Assembly: GCF_036320965.1 (NCBI RefSeq)
Contig: NC_092271.1
Span: 24,786,536-24,850,535 of the forward strand
From: Panulirus ornatus
Lineage: Eukaryota > Arthropoda > Malacostraca > Decapoda > Palinuridae
Length of the DNA stretch: 64,000 nt
Direction: 5' to 3'
In this document: positions 21,290 to 31,430 of the stretch, piece after piece
Numbering within the stretch: position 1 is the stretch's first letter
Layout of the letters: each line of letters starts with the position of its first letter
Notes under the pieces: generated by a model
Database searches by the model: none
Told to the model about the DNA's origin: nothing
Seen by the model: only the letters and a program-made list of their open reading frames with translations
Translations under genes and position numbers: made by a program

Positions 21290-21900
21290 AGGGTCTTCCC
21301 CCTCCGCCTCCTCCTCACCACAGTTTCTTGTCTTCCTCCTCCTCCTCAGCACAGTTTCTTGTCTTCCTCCTCCTCCTCCTCCTCAGCACTGTTGCTTGTC
21401 TTCTTCTTCTTCTGCCTCCTCCTCCTCCTCCACGTCTTCCTCAGCTCACCACGTCTGTATCTCCCTTACTCCCGTCTGTGTCACTCTTCTACCATCTCAA
21501 ATTCTGCTTTCCCTCGAAAGATGTCCTTTACTGCCTCTTCTTTACTTTCCATCTTTATTCTCTTCATTCATACATTCTCTATGTCTTCTTCCCTCACTGG
21601 CTCGCTCCCCACCTCCTACAAAAAACGCTCCCCACCCTTCCCCTTCCCCCTTCCATCCATCACCCCAGCCCCACCTCTGTTTTCTCCCCAAACACTCCCC
21701 CTCTCCTCCTCCTCCTCCTCCTCTCCCTTTCCTGCCAACAGAGTTCAAAAATCATAATATATCTGCCGTCCCTTAACTCTACCTCTTCTGCTGTCCTCCA
21801 CTTATCTCTTCCCCCTCTTCTTCCAATATACATCGCACTCTCCATCTTTTTTTTTTTTCACGTGTTCTTTTTTCTTCTTCTCCCTCGCCAGATGCTAATC
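21290..21900. other. Pyrimidine-biased CT-rich low-complexity block
   Basis: The plus strand is dominated by C and T, with CTC and CTT triplets and two near copies of CAGTTTCTTGTCTTCCTCC. Three overlapping plus frames are open for 126-251 codons at once. That is the signature of a stop-poor composition, not of a gene. Confidence 0.7.
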
Positions 21901-22073
21901 TTTCGGTACATATTTTCTCTTAAGCTTTTGCATGGTCTGGTATTTCCTCATCTCGGGTCCCCGGACCTTTGATCTGCTCGCCATTCGACATCCTCTTTCT
22001 CCCCGAGTCTGGATGTGTTGTTGGAGAAACGGTGGAGTGAGGGCGTGTTGGAGGCCCCCGGTTATGGATTGTC

Positions 22074-22076
<3 letters not shown>

Positions 22077-22168
<92 letters not shown>
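22077..22168. repeat. (AG)46 microsatellite
   Basis: Pure AG dinucleotides. Confidence 0.95.
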
Positions 22169-22170
<2 letters not shown>

Positions 22171-22654
22171 GCGAAGTGTTCGAGTGTTGGAGACCCGGTG
22201 GTACTGTGGTGAGGGACATCATGGCTATGGGGGGAAACAGGGAGGAGTGACTACACCAACACAACCTCACCCACACCCCCACCATGAACCTCCGACCCCC
22301 ACCACCTCTCCCCACCACCTCTCACTACCATCACACACTCACACACACACCTCAATCATGAACTACTTTCTGCAACACATAAGCATGAATCACATCCCAT
22401 TTTTCTTGCCCCATGATAGATAATGTGTTCTACTGGGCAGGACTCCTGTCGTGGCTGTCTCATGATCAGATCTGGTTCGTCTGACCTCGTCTCAGTTCAC
22501 ATATGAAGAAAAACGAAAGAAAAAGAAAAAAAAACACCTAAATCTTTAGTTCAGACTGTATGGCTTTTGTGACTAATTACGAGATGTTAACACGTAGACA
22601 TTGATTCTGGACTTTTCTAAAAAAAACAAAAAAAGAAAAAACCTCCTGCGACCC

Positions 22655-22684
22655 AAGGCTGCGCTGCTCTCAGTAGCAGGGTAA
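22655..22684 (+). repeat. Short dispersed sequence shared with 16081-16110
   Basis: Second copy of the AAGGCTGCGCT...TCAGTAGCAGGG sequence. The flanks are unrelated. Confidence 0.4.
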
Positions 22685-22826
22685 TGTAGACTCCTCTGGA
22701 GTGAGGGTCGGTCTTTGGCAAGACTGTCCTCCCAGTGATCAATACTACGAGCTAAAGGGGACTTTTCACTCACTGGGCAACCTCAAGTTACTGAAGTAGG
22801 CGGACTCCGGTAACACCTATATATGT

Positions 22827-22975
22827 ATATGATGGAGGAGATGTAGATATAAGTGTTGGGGGAATATGATGGAGGAGATGTGGGTATGAGTGTTGGGGAA
22901 TATGATGGAGGAGATGTGGATATAAGTATTGGGGGAATATGATGGAGAAGATGTGGATATAAGTGTTGGGGATGT
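22827..22975. repeat. 36-37-bp minisatellite, 4 copies
   Basis: Units begin ATATGATGGAGGAGATGTGG and end AAGTGTTGGGG(A). Spacing is 37, 36 and 37 bp. Confidence 0.9.
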
Positions 22976-23190
22976 GCTAACACGGCCGAGGTCGAGGGAA
23001 TGGTGGAGTGAGAACAGGTATTGGGGACGAGCCTGGTGGAGGAGGAGGAGGAGTAGTGGCAGAGAGTGTGTGGCACAGCTGCTACTGTTCCACAGAGCAA
23101 GAGAAAATAAAAATCTACAGCTATATCACGCCTCACCAGCTCGTCTGTATCAACCCGGGGGTTTTTACCAGCCCACTGCCTTTCCCACCT

Positions 23191-23203
23191 TGACCTCTGA
23201 CCT
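23191..23203 (-). promoter_or_regulatory. DR1-type nuclear-receptor motif
   Basis: TGACCTCTGACCT is two perfect AGGTCA half-sites spaced by one base, on the minus strand. RXR/USP, HNF4 and COUP-type receptors bind such DR1 elements. Occupancy is not shown. Confidence 0.3.
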
Positions 23204-23324
23204 TTATGACCTAAAGAAAAAAAAAGAGGTGGTTAGGTTACGTCACCATCAGCTGGTTGTTACATCCACAAGTACAACCACAGTTCACCACTTGATAGCC
23301 TGGAAAAAAAAAAACCTAACTTCC

Positions 23325-23582
23325 CGAAAAATAACTTTATACACCAAAAAGTAACTGGAAAGTAATCCTTCTCAAGATCGAAAAAGTAATTGAAAAGTAA
23401 TCCTTCCCATGATTAAAAGGTAACTGAAAAGTAATCCTTTCCATGATCAAAAAGTAACTGAAAAATAATCCTTCATGATCAAAAAGTAATTCAAAAGTAA
23501 TCCTTTCCAAGATAAAAAAGTAATTGAAAAGTAATCCTTCCCTAGATCAAAAAAGTAACTGAGAAGTAATCCTTCCCAAGAT
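23325..23582. repeat. About 36-bp AT-rich minisatellite, 7 copies
   Basis: Units of AAAAAGTAACTGAAAAGTAA plus TCCTTYCCAWGATC with small indels. Confidence 0.9.
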
Positions 23583-23663
23583 CCACGACAGAACCTACCA
23601 TCCTTCACCCTTAAATACCTCCAAGACAGGAACAAGGATCTGAGAGACTACACCACAGATACA

Positions 23664-23664
<1 letters not shown>

Positions 23665-23742
<78 letters not shown>
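23665..23742. repeat. (CT)39 microsatellite
   Basis: Pure CT dinucleotides ending in CGCTCGCTC. Confidence 0.95.
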
Positions 23743-23745
<3 letters not shown>

Positions 23746-23805
23746 CGCTCTTATCCACAAAATGTACAAAAAAAGGGACAAGAGTGAATACTGCAGTTGC
23801 TATGT

Positions 23806-23806
<1 letters not shown>

Positions 23807-23840
<34 letters not shown>
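23807..23840. repeat. (GT)17 microsatellite
   Basis: Pure GT dinucleotides. Confidence 0.9.
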
Positions 23841-23841
<1 letters not shown>

Positions 23842-23919
23842 CTAATGAGTTATGTGTTGCTGGTGTCTGCATCTGTTAGTCTGTGGGTTACTACTGTATT
23901 GCTGCTGTATGAACAGTAA

Positions 23920-24020
23920 GTGTCAAAGGCCAGGTAGGATATCACCTCCAAGGGTCGTACCGTTGTGCTCAAATGGGGTCGTACCACCGTCAGTCGTGCC
24001 CAAGGGGTCGTACCGTCGTG
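23920..24020 (+). repeat. One-armed 21-bp element (locus 4)
   Basis: A core relic (GTCAAAGGCCAGG...ATCACCTCCAAGGG) is joined to three degenerate plus-strand units. The left arm is missing. Confidence 0.6.
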
Positions 24021-24257
24021 AATAAAAACACAGCTTTCGCTGAGTTCTGACACATCCCCACACCCCCACCCGCCACCCCCCTGACTCACCCCGTGGTAAT
24101 GAATGGAGCCACAGACCACGACCGACGCACGCACGCACGCACGCACGTACGAACACACAGACGCGCACGCACGCAACACGAACGGACGAGAATCCATGAA
24201 TGAAAACTGCTGTTGACATAATACAACCCTGTACATCCAAGGTGCGGAGATTCATAC

Positions 24258-24387
24258 GAGACATACAGCAAGGTGTATACATGAGACACAAGACATACAG
24301 CAAGGTGTATACATGAGACACAAGACATACAGCAAGGTGTATACATGAGACACAAGACATACAGCAAGGTGTATACATGAGACACTT
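24258..24387. repeat. 32-bp minisatellite, 4 near-identical copies
   Basis: GACATACAGCAAGGTGTATA plus CATGAGACACAA. The period is not a multiple of three, so the open minus frames shift between copies and are not coding. Confidence 0.95.
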
Positions 24388-24439
24388 CTTGTATATTTGG
24401 TTGTAAATTAGCATGGCTTCCCCCCTTAGGACCTCCTCA

Positions 24440-24555
24440 TGCCTTTGCCTGGGGGGAGAGGGGGGGTGTTTACGTGTGTGGGGGGTGGGGGGGAGGCACC
24501 CCTGTTTGACTGGGGGGGTTTGGAAGGGGGGTGTGTTTGGGGGGGGACTCCCCCA
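24440..24555 (+). other. G-run-rich block with G-quadruplex potential
   Basis: Many runs of 4-8 G are separated by short loops on the plus strand, ending in GGGGGGGGACTCCCCC. Confidence 0.6.
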
Positions 24556-24654
24556 GCGTCTGCCTAAATCAATTCCCAGTGAAGGTGTTGCTACAGACGT
24601 GGTGGCCATTGTGTACACCCCAGGTAATGCGAGGAGGGAGTGAAGATTGGTGGT

Positions 24655-24903
24655 CGATAGACAAATAGATTTGACAGACAGATACATCTAAACAGACGGA
24701 GAGACATACACCAATACACAGATAGAGTAAAAGATATATAGATAGACAGATACAAAGACAGACAAACAGACTGACAGATACACACATGTATACAAAGATA
24801 GACAGAGAGAAAGACACATGGATGGAAAGAGATACAGACAGATATATGAATAGATAGATAGATAGATAGACAGATAGATAGATAGATAGATAGATAGATA
24901 AAC
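24655..24903. repeat. Degenerate (GATA)n/(GACA)n microsatellite
   Basis: GATA, GACA and ATACA tetramers dominate, with a purer (GATA)n at about 24851-24902. Confidence 0.85.
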
Positions 24904-25106
24904 AGAAACACGAGCCGCGCAAAAGAATACAGTCACATGAGAACGGTGACTTCTGGGTTGGGGAAGAGAGAGGAGATAGCGAGAGCAAACAAACAGAGAG
25001 TGTACGGGAGCATGACACACACAAACTGATAATGAACCTCGATCTTACTGACACCCGCGTGACTATAGTGTCATGCTGATGTGCACGCTGCTCACCGGGG
25101 TCGAGT

Positions 25107-25107
<1 letters not shown>

Positions 25108-25157
<50 letters not shown>
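25108..25157. repeat. (GT)25 microsatellite
   Basis: Pure GT dinucleotides. Confidence 0.95.
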
Positions 25158-25161
<4 letters not shown>

Positions 25162-25246
25162 TAAGCATGTTTCTTCATGCATGGCTACATGCGCTTGCGC
25201 TCATGTGCACATGAATGGACAGCGTACACATTATGATATGGGTGGG

Positions 25247-25248
<2 letters not shown>

Positions 25249-25316
<68 letters not shown>
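25249..25316. repeat. (GT)34 microsatellite
   Basis: Pure GT dinucleotides. Confidence 0.95.
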
Positions 25317-25318
<2 letters not shown>

Positions 25319-25445
25319 CCAAGCATGAGAAATCCCTGCTTGAGCTGAGCCGGCGGAGGGCCGTAGTTCTCAATGGCTGTGTTTGCTTGGTTATTGTGGC
25401 GACAGTGCCAAGCTAGCTGGCTGGCTGGCTATGTTAGGCTGCCGA

Positions 25446-25500
25446 AGCTAACAAAGCTAACAAAGCTAACAAAGCTAACAAAGCTAACAAAGCTAACAAA
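25446..25500. repeat. 9-bp tandem repeat AGCTAACAA, 6 copies
   Basis: Six exact copies. The preceding sequence has (GGCT)3. Confidence 0.95.
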
Positions 25501-25563
25501 GGGACATTTTTGTCTCAAGGACTCGGCATACGCCGAGATATGTTGATGGTGGGGGGGAGGGGG

Positions 25564-25564
<1 letters not shown>

Positions 25565-25624
<60 letters not shown>

Positions 25625-25627
25625 CAA
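25565..25627. repeat. (AC)30 microsatellite
   Basis: Nearly pure AC dinucleotides. Confidence 0.95.
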
Positions 25628-25695
25628 CCAAGACATGTGGGTTGCCAACGTTCAGATGTGTCGGGTTGTCAACAACAACAACAACATCCCCAGAT

Positions 25696-25696
25696 A

Positions 25697-25755
<59 letters not shown>
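25696..25755. repeat. (GT)29 microsatellite
   Basis: Nearly pure GT dinucleotides, preceded by (CAA)n. Confidence 0.95.
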
Positions 25756-25757
<2 letters not shown>

Positions 25758-25770
25758 CTAACGTGGTATG

Positions 25771-25930
25771 TGGGGTGCCAACAACACCCCCAGAGATATA
25801 TGGGGTGCCAACACCACCCCCAGAGATATATGGGATGCCAACACACCCCCAGAGATATATGGGGTGCCAACACGCCCCCAGAGATATATGGAGGTGCCAA
25901 CACGCCCCCAGAGATATATGGAGGTGCCAA
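25771..25930. repeat. About 30-bp minisatellite, 5+ copies
   Basis: Units of GGGGTGCCAACACSCCCCCA plus GAGATATAT. A diverged copy (GGGTTGCCAACGTTCAGATG) lies left of the preceding microsatellite. Confidence 0.9.
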
Positions 25931-25934
25931 TTTC

Positions 25935-26440
25935 CTCACCTATAACCACACTTCAAAAGAACCTTTATTGTACGTCGTAGTCATAAAAAACAGAAAACGA
26001 GCACACAAAAAAAACACGAAGAAAACGCGGTACACGTACGACCATTAGCTCAAATGGCTTAATTATAGACTAGTTTCGTGGAACTAATTCCATCTTTATT
26101 GCTGAAGGTCAGCATTGTACACCATCGTTAACATCGTCTTTAATACCACCCTTGTGGAACCCATCAATAAAAACGAAATTGTCGTGTCACTTCATCACAC
26201 CAACATGACTCGAGTTTTTAATCACAGAACATTGTGAGCAACCACAAGACGTAAACAGAAAACGGGTGGTTTTAGAATCGCGTCAAATTCCAAAATTTCT
26301 GAAGAATTTAACGTAAAAATCTCATCTCGCGAAGTTTGTAAGAAAGCGAGTGAGGCACTTAAGCTTAAGTAATAAAAGTATAAAGTTTGTAATCAACTTT
26401 ATGATTCCACTTAACTGTCATGAATATGTAGTACAGGGTA
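25935..26440. other. AT-rich unique block, no gene seen
   Basis: Unique sequence with no ORF over 60 codons and no repeat. Confidence 0.4.
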
Positions 26441-26441
26441 A

Positions 26442-26870
26442 GCCATCAACACCGGATAATTGCAAAGCCAGCCATCAACACCGGATAACTGCATAACCAG
26501 GCAGAATACCCGTTGACTGCATAGCTAGCCATCTACACCGGATAACTGCATAGCCAGGCAGAATACCCTTTAACTGCATAGCTAGTCATCAACACCGGAT
26601 AACTGCATAGCCAGCCATCAACACCGGATAACTGCATAACCAGGCAGAATACCCTTTAACTGCATAGCTAGCCATCTACACCGGATAACTGCATAACCAG
26701 GCAGAATACCCTTTGACTGCATAGCTAGCCATCTACACCGGATAACTGCATAACCAGGCAGAATACCCTTTAACTGCATAGCTAGCCATCTACACCGGAT
26801 AACTGCATAGCCAGGCAGAATACCCTTTAACTGCATAGCTAGCCATCTACACCGGATAACTGCATAGCCA
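26442..26870. repeat. 57-bp minisatellite with internal subrepeat, 6-7 copies
   Basis: Each unit carries CATCTACACCGGATAACTGC, ATARCCAGGCAGAATACCC and TTTAACTGCATAGCTAG. The AACTGCATA core occurs twice per unit, so the 57-mer arose from a shorter repeat. Shortened units of about 29 bp occur at the left edge. Confidence 0.95.
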
Positions 26871-26898
26871 TATCGGCTTGCAGGGTGAAGGCGCTTTA

Positions 26899-26899
<1 letters not shown>

Positions 26900-26936
<37 letters not shown>
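26900..26936. repeat. (AC)18 microsatellite
   Basis: Pure AC dinucleotides. Confidence 0.9.
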
Positions 26937-26937
<1 letters not shown>

Positions 26938-27147
26938 ATCAGCCATTGTGTGTCGGTCCTCCCTCACACCCATGTGTCTAAGACATTTAATTGCCCTTAA
27001 AAGCTTTCTTTCAAGCTTTTCACCGCTTCTCTTGCCCAGGTAAAAAAATAGTGGGGGGAAAAAAAATAAATTCCCTGGCGGCTTTTTTTTTTTTCCTGTT
27101 ATCTTTGGCCCTCAGGGGTCAGCTGGCCCTAAAGAAAACGTGTAATC

Positions 27148-27470
27148 AGACCCTAGCTATATCGCAGGGGCCAGGAGGCAACCCAGACTTCAGAAAATAT
27201 TGATATATTCCCGTTATATTCCAGGGACCAGAAAACATCTCAAGACTCGAAAAAACAGTGATGTATTCCCGTTATATAACAGGACCAGAAGAAATATATG
27301 AGCCTTCAGGAAACACTGTTGTATTCCCGTTATTTAACAGGACCCAGGAAACATCTAAGACTTCAGGAACCACTTGATATACTCCTGTTGGTTAGTGTGG
27401 CCTTAGAAAAGATCTTGACTTGCAGAAAATACACGTCAGAATAAACTCGTGTTGTATTGCATGCACCAGA
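27148..27470. repeat. 58-bp degenerate tandem repeat, about 5 copies
   Basis: The landmark TATTCCCGTTATAT recurs at 27206, 27264, 27322 and (diverged) 27380, exactly 58 bp apart. Each is followed by CAGGACCAGRAAACATCT and CTTCAGGAA-like blocks. The outer copies are more diverged. Confidence 0.8.
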
Positions 27471-27567
27471 TGAACAAAAAAATTTTGGTATTATTTTTCC
27501 TGTTCAGTAATTTTGCTTAAGGGTCGTGAGGCTAGAGAGCTGCTGCGGATGAGAGGAAGAATAAATC

Positions 27568-27616
27568 CCCCTCCTCCTCCTCCTCCTCCTCCTCCTCCTC
27601 CTCCTCCTCCTCCTCC
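27568..27616. repeat. (CTC)16 microsatellite
   Basis: Pure CTC triplets. Confidence 0.95.
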
Positions 27617-27744
27617 AATTTCCTCACCACCACACCTCCCTCATTCCCTCCCACATCCCTCATTCCTACCCAATTACACTCTCTTTGGAAGCCAGAGCTG
27701 TAATCCATGTGTCATTAGATCCTTCTGCAAAATGTGTATCATAC

Positions 27745-27746
<2 letters not shown>

Positions 27747-27788
<42 letters not shown>
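27747..27788. repeat. (GT)21 microsatellite
   Basis: Pure GT dinucleotides. Confidence 0.95.
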
Positions 27789-27881
27789 CACCATCATCAC
27801 AGCAGCATCACCATACACAGCACCATACTCGTTGTCATCACCATACACCATCAATCAACAACCACAGAAATGGGACTATAG

Positions 27882-27944
<63 letters not shown>
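27882..27944. repeat. (CT)31 microsatellite
   Basis: Pure CT dinucleotides. Confidence 0.95.
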
Positions 27945-27949
<5 letters not shown>

Positions 27950-28189
27950 GAAGATGGTCCCAGACTCACCGTCACACCAGAATCACCATGAAGCACCATC
28001 GCACTATACTCACTCGCCTCACCAAGCGTCAACAATACACCATCGTGTTTACCATCCCCAGCGTAAACACGTAATGATGATAATCTCGACATAATACACC
28101 TACACCAGGGTAATTAGCTCACGAGTAAGGTATAATTAAGACAATGTTTACCTTTCTTTTAATGGGCTCCGTAAATACGGATATATATA

Positions 28190-28247
28190 TACGCCTTACG
28201 CCGGAGACTGATTTAACATACGCCTTACGCCGACGACTGATTTAAAG
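28190..28247. repeat. 29-bp tandem duplication
   Basis: Two copies of TACGCCTTACGCCG, RGACTGATTTAA, offset by 29 bp. Confidence 0.85.
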
Positions 28248-28314
28248 GTAATTTAGTCAGACTACAAATATAGTGAAGAAATGTTGGCGCAGAGTCTTAA
28301 GGTATGAATATTTT

Positions 28315-28317
<3 letters not shown>

Positions 28318-28368
<51 letters not shown>

Positions 28369-28380
28369 GCGCGCGCGTGC
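28318..28380. repeat. (AC)24(GC)5 alternating purine-pyrimidine tract
   Basis: An AC run passes directly into GCGCGCGCG and GTGCATGC. The continuous purine-pyrimidine alternation is the classic sequence preference for Z-DNA. Confidence 0.85.
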
Positions 28381-28668
28381 ATGCAAGTGCAGGCCAGCAC
28401 AGCGGTATGGCCGACATCTGCTACAGTAACATACACCATTTAACAAACACAACAACAGCTGCAGGGTCGTAAAGACATTTATTACCACCGCCGGAGGGAG
28501 TCGTGGTCCATCTACCCTCCTCTGAAGTACGTACACTACTCCCTCCTTATCATGGGGTGAGATGATGGAGCCCCCCTTTCCTTCCCCCCTCCTCCCCTCC
28601 CCAAGCAGAGGTCGTGGCCAGTCACAGCCAAATATTGACCCAAGCGGTCACACTAGTCTCCCCTAGCG

Positions 28669-28745
28669 GCCCCGCCCCGCCCCGCCCCGCCCGTACCTAT
28701 CACCACCTTGACTGTGGGATCTGCTCCGGGTGTTTATATACCAGG
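28669..28745 (+). promoter_or_regulatory. GC boxes with downstream TATA-like box
   Basis: Four CCCCGCC units lie at about 28672-28693 and a TTTATATACC box at about 28732. The spacing suits a promoter, but no initiator or credible downstream exon is evident. Confidence 0.2.
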
Positions 28746-28831
28746 GCGCTACATGGGGTGTCTGTGTGTGTGTGTGGAGAGGCGTGGGGTACGCTGTGGG
28801 GCACGGGCTGTACTGGACGTGGGTATACAGA

Positions 28832-28920
28832 CCAGTGTGGGAGTGTATGAGGGAGAATGTGGGTATGAGGGAGTGTGTGGGTATGAGGGAGAGTGTGGGT
28901 ATGAAGGAGTGTGTGGGAAC
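28832..28920. repeat. 20-bp minisatellite, 4 copies
   Basis: Units of GAGGGAGWRTGTGGGTAT with minor changes. Confidence 0.85.
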
Positions 28921-28941
28921 TTGCAGACATGAGTAGTGCAG

Positions 28942-28943
<2 letters not shown>

Positions 28944-28981
<38 letters not shown>
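28944..28981. repeat. (GT)19 microsatellite
   Basis: Pure GT dinucleotides. Confidence 0.95.
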
Positions 28982-28987
<6 letters not shown>

Positions 28988-29159
28988 GGAAGAAGACATG
29001 GGCGTGAAAGGGCAGGAGTGGGTGGCCGCGTGCCGTGTGTCCTGACGTACGTGGGCTGAGTGTGGGCGGCCTCCGGACTGCATATGGTAAAAAAATCACA
29101 ACTCCCGCTGGCTGACGTGGAGGGCGTCGCTCGCCCACCTTCCTCACAACACCGCTCGT

Positions 29160-29369
29160 TACCCATCACCCATCACCATCACCCACCATCACCATCACCC
29201 ATCACCATCACCCACCATCACCATCACCCACCGTCACCATCACCCACCGTCACCATCACCCACCGTCACCATCACCCACCATCACCATCACCCACCATCA
29301 CCATCACCCACCTTCACCATCACCCACCATCACCATCACCCACCATCACCATCACCCACCATCACCATC
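29160..29369. repeat. CACCCACCATCACCAT minisatellite
   Basis: About 13 units of CCATCACCATCACCCA-type sequence, with a few GTC variants. Confidence 0.95.
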
Positions 29370-29394
29370 TTGTGTCTCTACGTGAGAGTACCCA

Positions 29395-29568
29395 GTGATG
29401 ACACGGGCGGATCCGGAGGCCGACGGAGCCAGTTGCCTCAGTCTGGTGCAACATGTGTGCCATGAGCTCCCGTGTCCTTTTATGCCCCGATACGCTGGCC
29501 CAGAGGTATTCATGGTCCGCAAGCGCCAGCATCCGCAGCTGTCTGCCTTATCGGTGGTGAAAGTGTGG
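29395..29568 (+). CDS. Candidate exon with strong donor; opposite strand also open
   Basis: The frame opens next to a possible acceptor (GAGAGTACCCAG) and reads protein-like sequence (for example PCPFMPRYAGPEVFMVRKR). It ends in phase at TGG|GTGAGTG, a near-ideal donor. GC3 is high. On the minus strand of the same interval a second frame is equally protein-like (MLALADHEYLWASVSG) and has a pyrimidine-rich acceptor but only a weak donor. I recognise neither. Confidence 0.25.
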
Positions 29569-29699
29569 GTGAGTGAAGGCCACGGGGGGAGATGTACCAG
29601 TGATAGTAGCTGCCACCAGCCAGGCAGCCACCACCAGCAGCCACCAGCCAGCCAGCCAGCCAGCCACTTCAACTCTGTGGATACGTCGTGGTCAAGACC

Positions 29700-30186
29700 T
29701 GATTGATATATGTAAACACGACCACCACCACCTCCTCCCGCAGGGGTGTGGTAGAGAAAGGAATACGAGATGAAGAAGCGACGAGAAAACAAGAAAAGAG
29801 CGAACATTAAATCCTGAATAAAAAAAGATATATATATGAAATGACGATTAGTAAGACTCTATAATGAGAGAAAAATGAATGATGGTTGTTTGACAAGTCA
29901 CCCATTGGGCGTCCCTGGCCTGACATGCGGAGGGAATAAGATACAACACTCGGCCTGCATATACTCGAAGCAACGAGAGAAGGGACAGGTATAGTGCGAG
30001 GTGAGGTCACGTGTGATAAGAGTTTCTGGATGTTGTAAACAGACGACAGTCGCTGAGGGAAGGGTAGGCAGGCAGGCAGGCAGGGAGGAGGAGGGAGGCA
30101 GGGAGTGACACGATGAACCATCTTACACCCTCAGTGTCAGTATGACCAGCCTGATCGTTCTCCCTTAGTGTAACTTACCTACCGGG

Positions 30187-30187
<1 letters not shown>
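29700..30187. other. Unique block, no gene seen
   Basis: High-complexity sequence with (GGCA)n at about 30065-30085. No supported gene. Confidence 0.4.

Positions 30188-30230
<43 letters not shown>
30188..30230. repeat. (AC)21 microsatellite
   Basis: Pure AC dinucleotides. Confidence 0.95.
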
Positions 30231-30232
<2 letters not shown>

Positions 30233-30526
30233 ACACTGGTATGTTACGAGATGGGGTAAACAACACAGGTATAGAAGATGAGGAGAGAAAGATCATAAGA
30301 GTCAGTAAATAATAGCACTAAAAAAGGAAATAATGAATACGATATATTAAAAAACGCATCGAAAAAGCTATAACTGTACTGAATGATAGAAATTGACTCA
30401 GGAAAGCATCACGGACAACCCCACCAGAGCTGCCACACTCAGCAAACGACATCTGCTGACCATGAAGACCACAACACACCATAACGGGGCACCAACCAAC
30501 TGGCGCTCCAGTGGCCCACTGAGAAC

Positions 30527-30612
30527 GAGGAGGGGGGGGGGGGGGTAGACGAGTGGCCGTGGGGGGGGGGGGACATACGGGAGAGGGAGGAGGAGGAGGG
30601 AGGGAGGGGGGT
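30527..30612 (+). other. Long G-runs (two of 13 or more)
   Basis: Two runs of 13 or more consecutive Gs lie in a G/A-rich block. They could form G-quadruplexes and are prone to sequencing length error. Confidence 0.7.
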
Positions 30613-30617
30613 GTTAC

Positions 30618-30708
30618 CTTATTGATGATGGCGGCGAGAGCTTCGGGTGGACGAGACGAGACGTTTTGAAAAAAGTCTCGAGGTCCCGCCGCGCTCGAGG
30701 GAGACAGA
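30618..30708 (-). CDS. Candidate exon with AAG|GTAACA donor
   Basis: A T-rich acceptor (GTCTGTCTGTCAG) precedes a CpG-rich segment that ends AATAAG|GTAACA. Two frames are open (…SSRPPEALAAIINK and …RRDLETFFKTSRLVHP). A CGAGAC...GTCTCG hairpin lies inside. The TCAGT at the acceptor also matches the arthropod initiator, so this could instead be a transcript start. Confidence 0.2.
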
Positions 30709-30749
30709 CTGACAGACAGACATCGACAGCCTCGCGCTCGTCCCAAGTT

Positions 30750-30753
<4 letters not shown>

Positions 30754-30794
<41 letters not shown>
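30754..30794. repeat. (GT)20 microsatellite
   Basis: Pure GT dinucleotides. Confidence 0.95.
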
Positions 30795-30795
<1 letters not shown>

Positions 30796-30875
30796 TACCT
30801 ACAGAGGAAATCTACCTAGTGTCACTCTAGAATGCATGGAGCCCTTTCATTCCAGACGTCACACACACACACAAT

Positions 30876-31071
30876 ATGTACTACGTCACATTCTTCAGAG
30901 TGACGGGGCACGTGACGCTCCGTCTTCTCAAGGTTTCCGACGGAGGCGTCGAGGGAGGCGGGTCTGAGGTGAGGTCCTCCAGGGTGGGGAGGAGGAGAGG
31001 GCGACAGCTGAATCCCTTGCCTGACTCGTGTTTCCCAGCCTCACAAAACCCAACTTTGGGACATCCTGTAA
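30876..31071 (+). CDS. Candidate two-exon mini-ORF
   Basis: An ATG at 30876 opens 31 codons (…VTGHVTLRLLKVSDGG…) ending at GAG|GTGAGG. A strong acceptor, TGTTTCCCAG|CC, lies 70 bp downstream with CTGAC as branch point. This gives a minimum-size intron at 30969-31038. The joined frame ends 10 codons later at TAA. Function is unknown. It could be chance, since the unspliced frame is also open. Confidence 0.2.
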
Positions 31072-31172
31072 ACCAACCCCGCCACCACCAACACCACGGC
31101 CAGCCTTGGGGGATGTGGGTGTGGGTACTCGAGGGTGAGAGCGGCAACACCAGCTCTGGGATAGCAGGTCCC

Positions 31173-31300
31173 CATGGTGGGATAGGGTTGCAACAGGGTG
31201 TCTTCTTCTTCTGGTGGGATGGTGGTCGACTATGGCGTCCCCTGTGGTGGGATAGTGCCGCAACGTGGCGTCTCTATGGTGGGATGATGGCGTGCCACAG
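31173..31300. repeat. Degenerate 32-36-bp TGGTGGGAT repeat, 4 copies
   Basis: Units begin TGGTGGGATRGT and carry GCAACRKGGYGTC. Confidence 0.6.
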
Positions 31301-31430
31301 GGGGGTCGTCTATCCTGGGATCACACTACAGGCGGGAGGGTGGCGACCTCACACCATCTACACGTCGACCCACTCTCACAGGAAACCACTCACCTTCCTC
31401 CCTCCCCACTGACACACATGAGTAACTCAC

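Noticed and set aside
21217..21972. 251-codon ORF in CT-rich DNA
   Set aside because: Three plus frames are open at once over the same pyrimidine-rich sequence, which is a composition effect.
24258..24387. CRISPR-like array (32-bp period)
   Set aside because: The whole unit repeats and there are no unique spacers. The context is eukaryotic.
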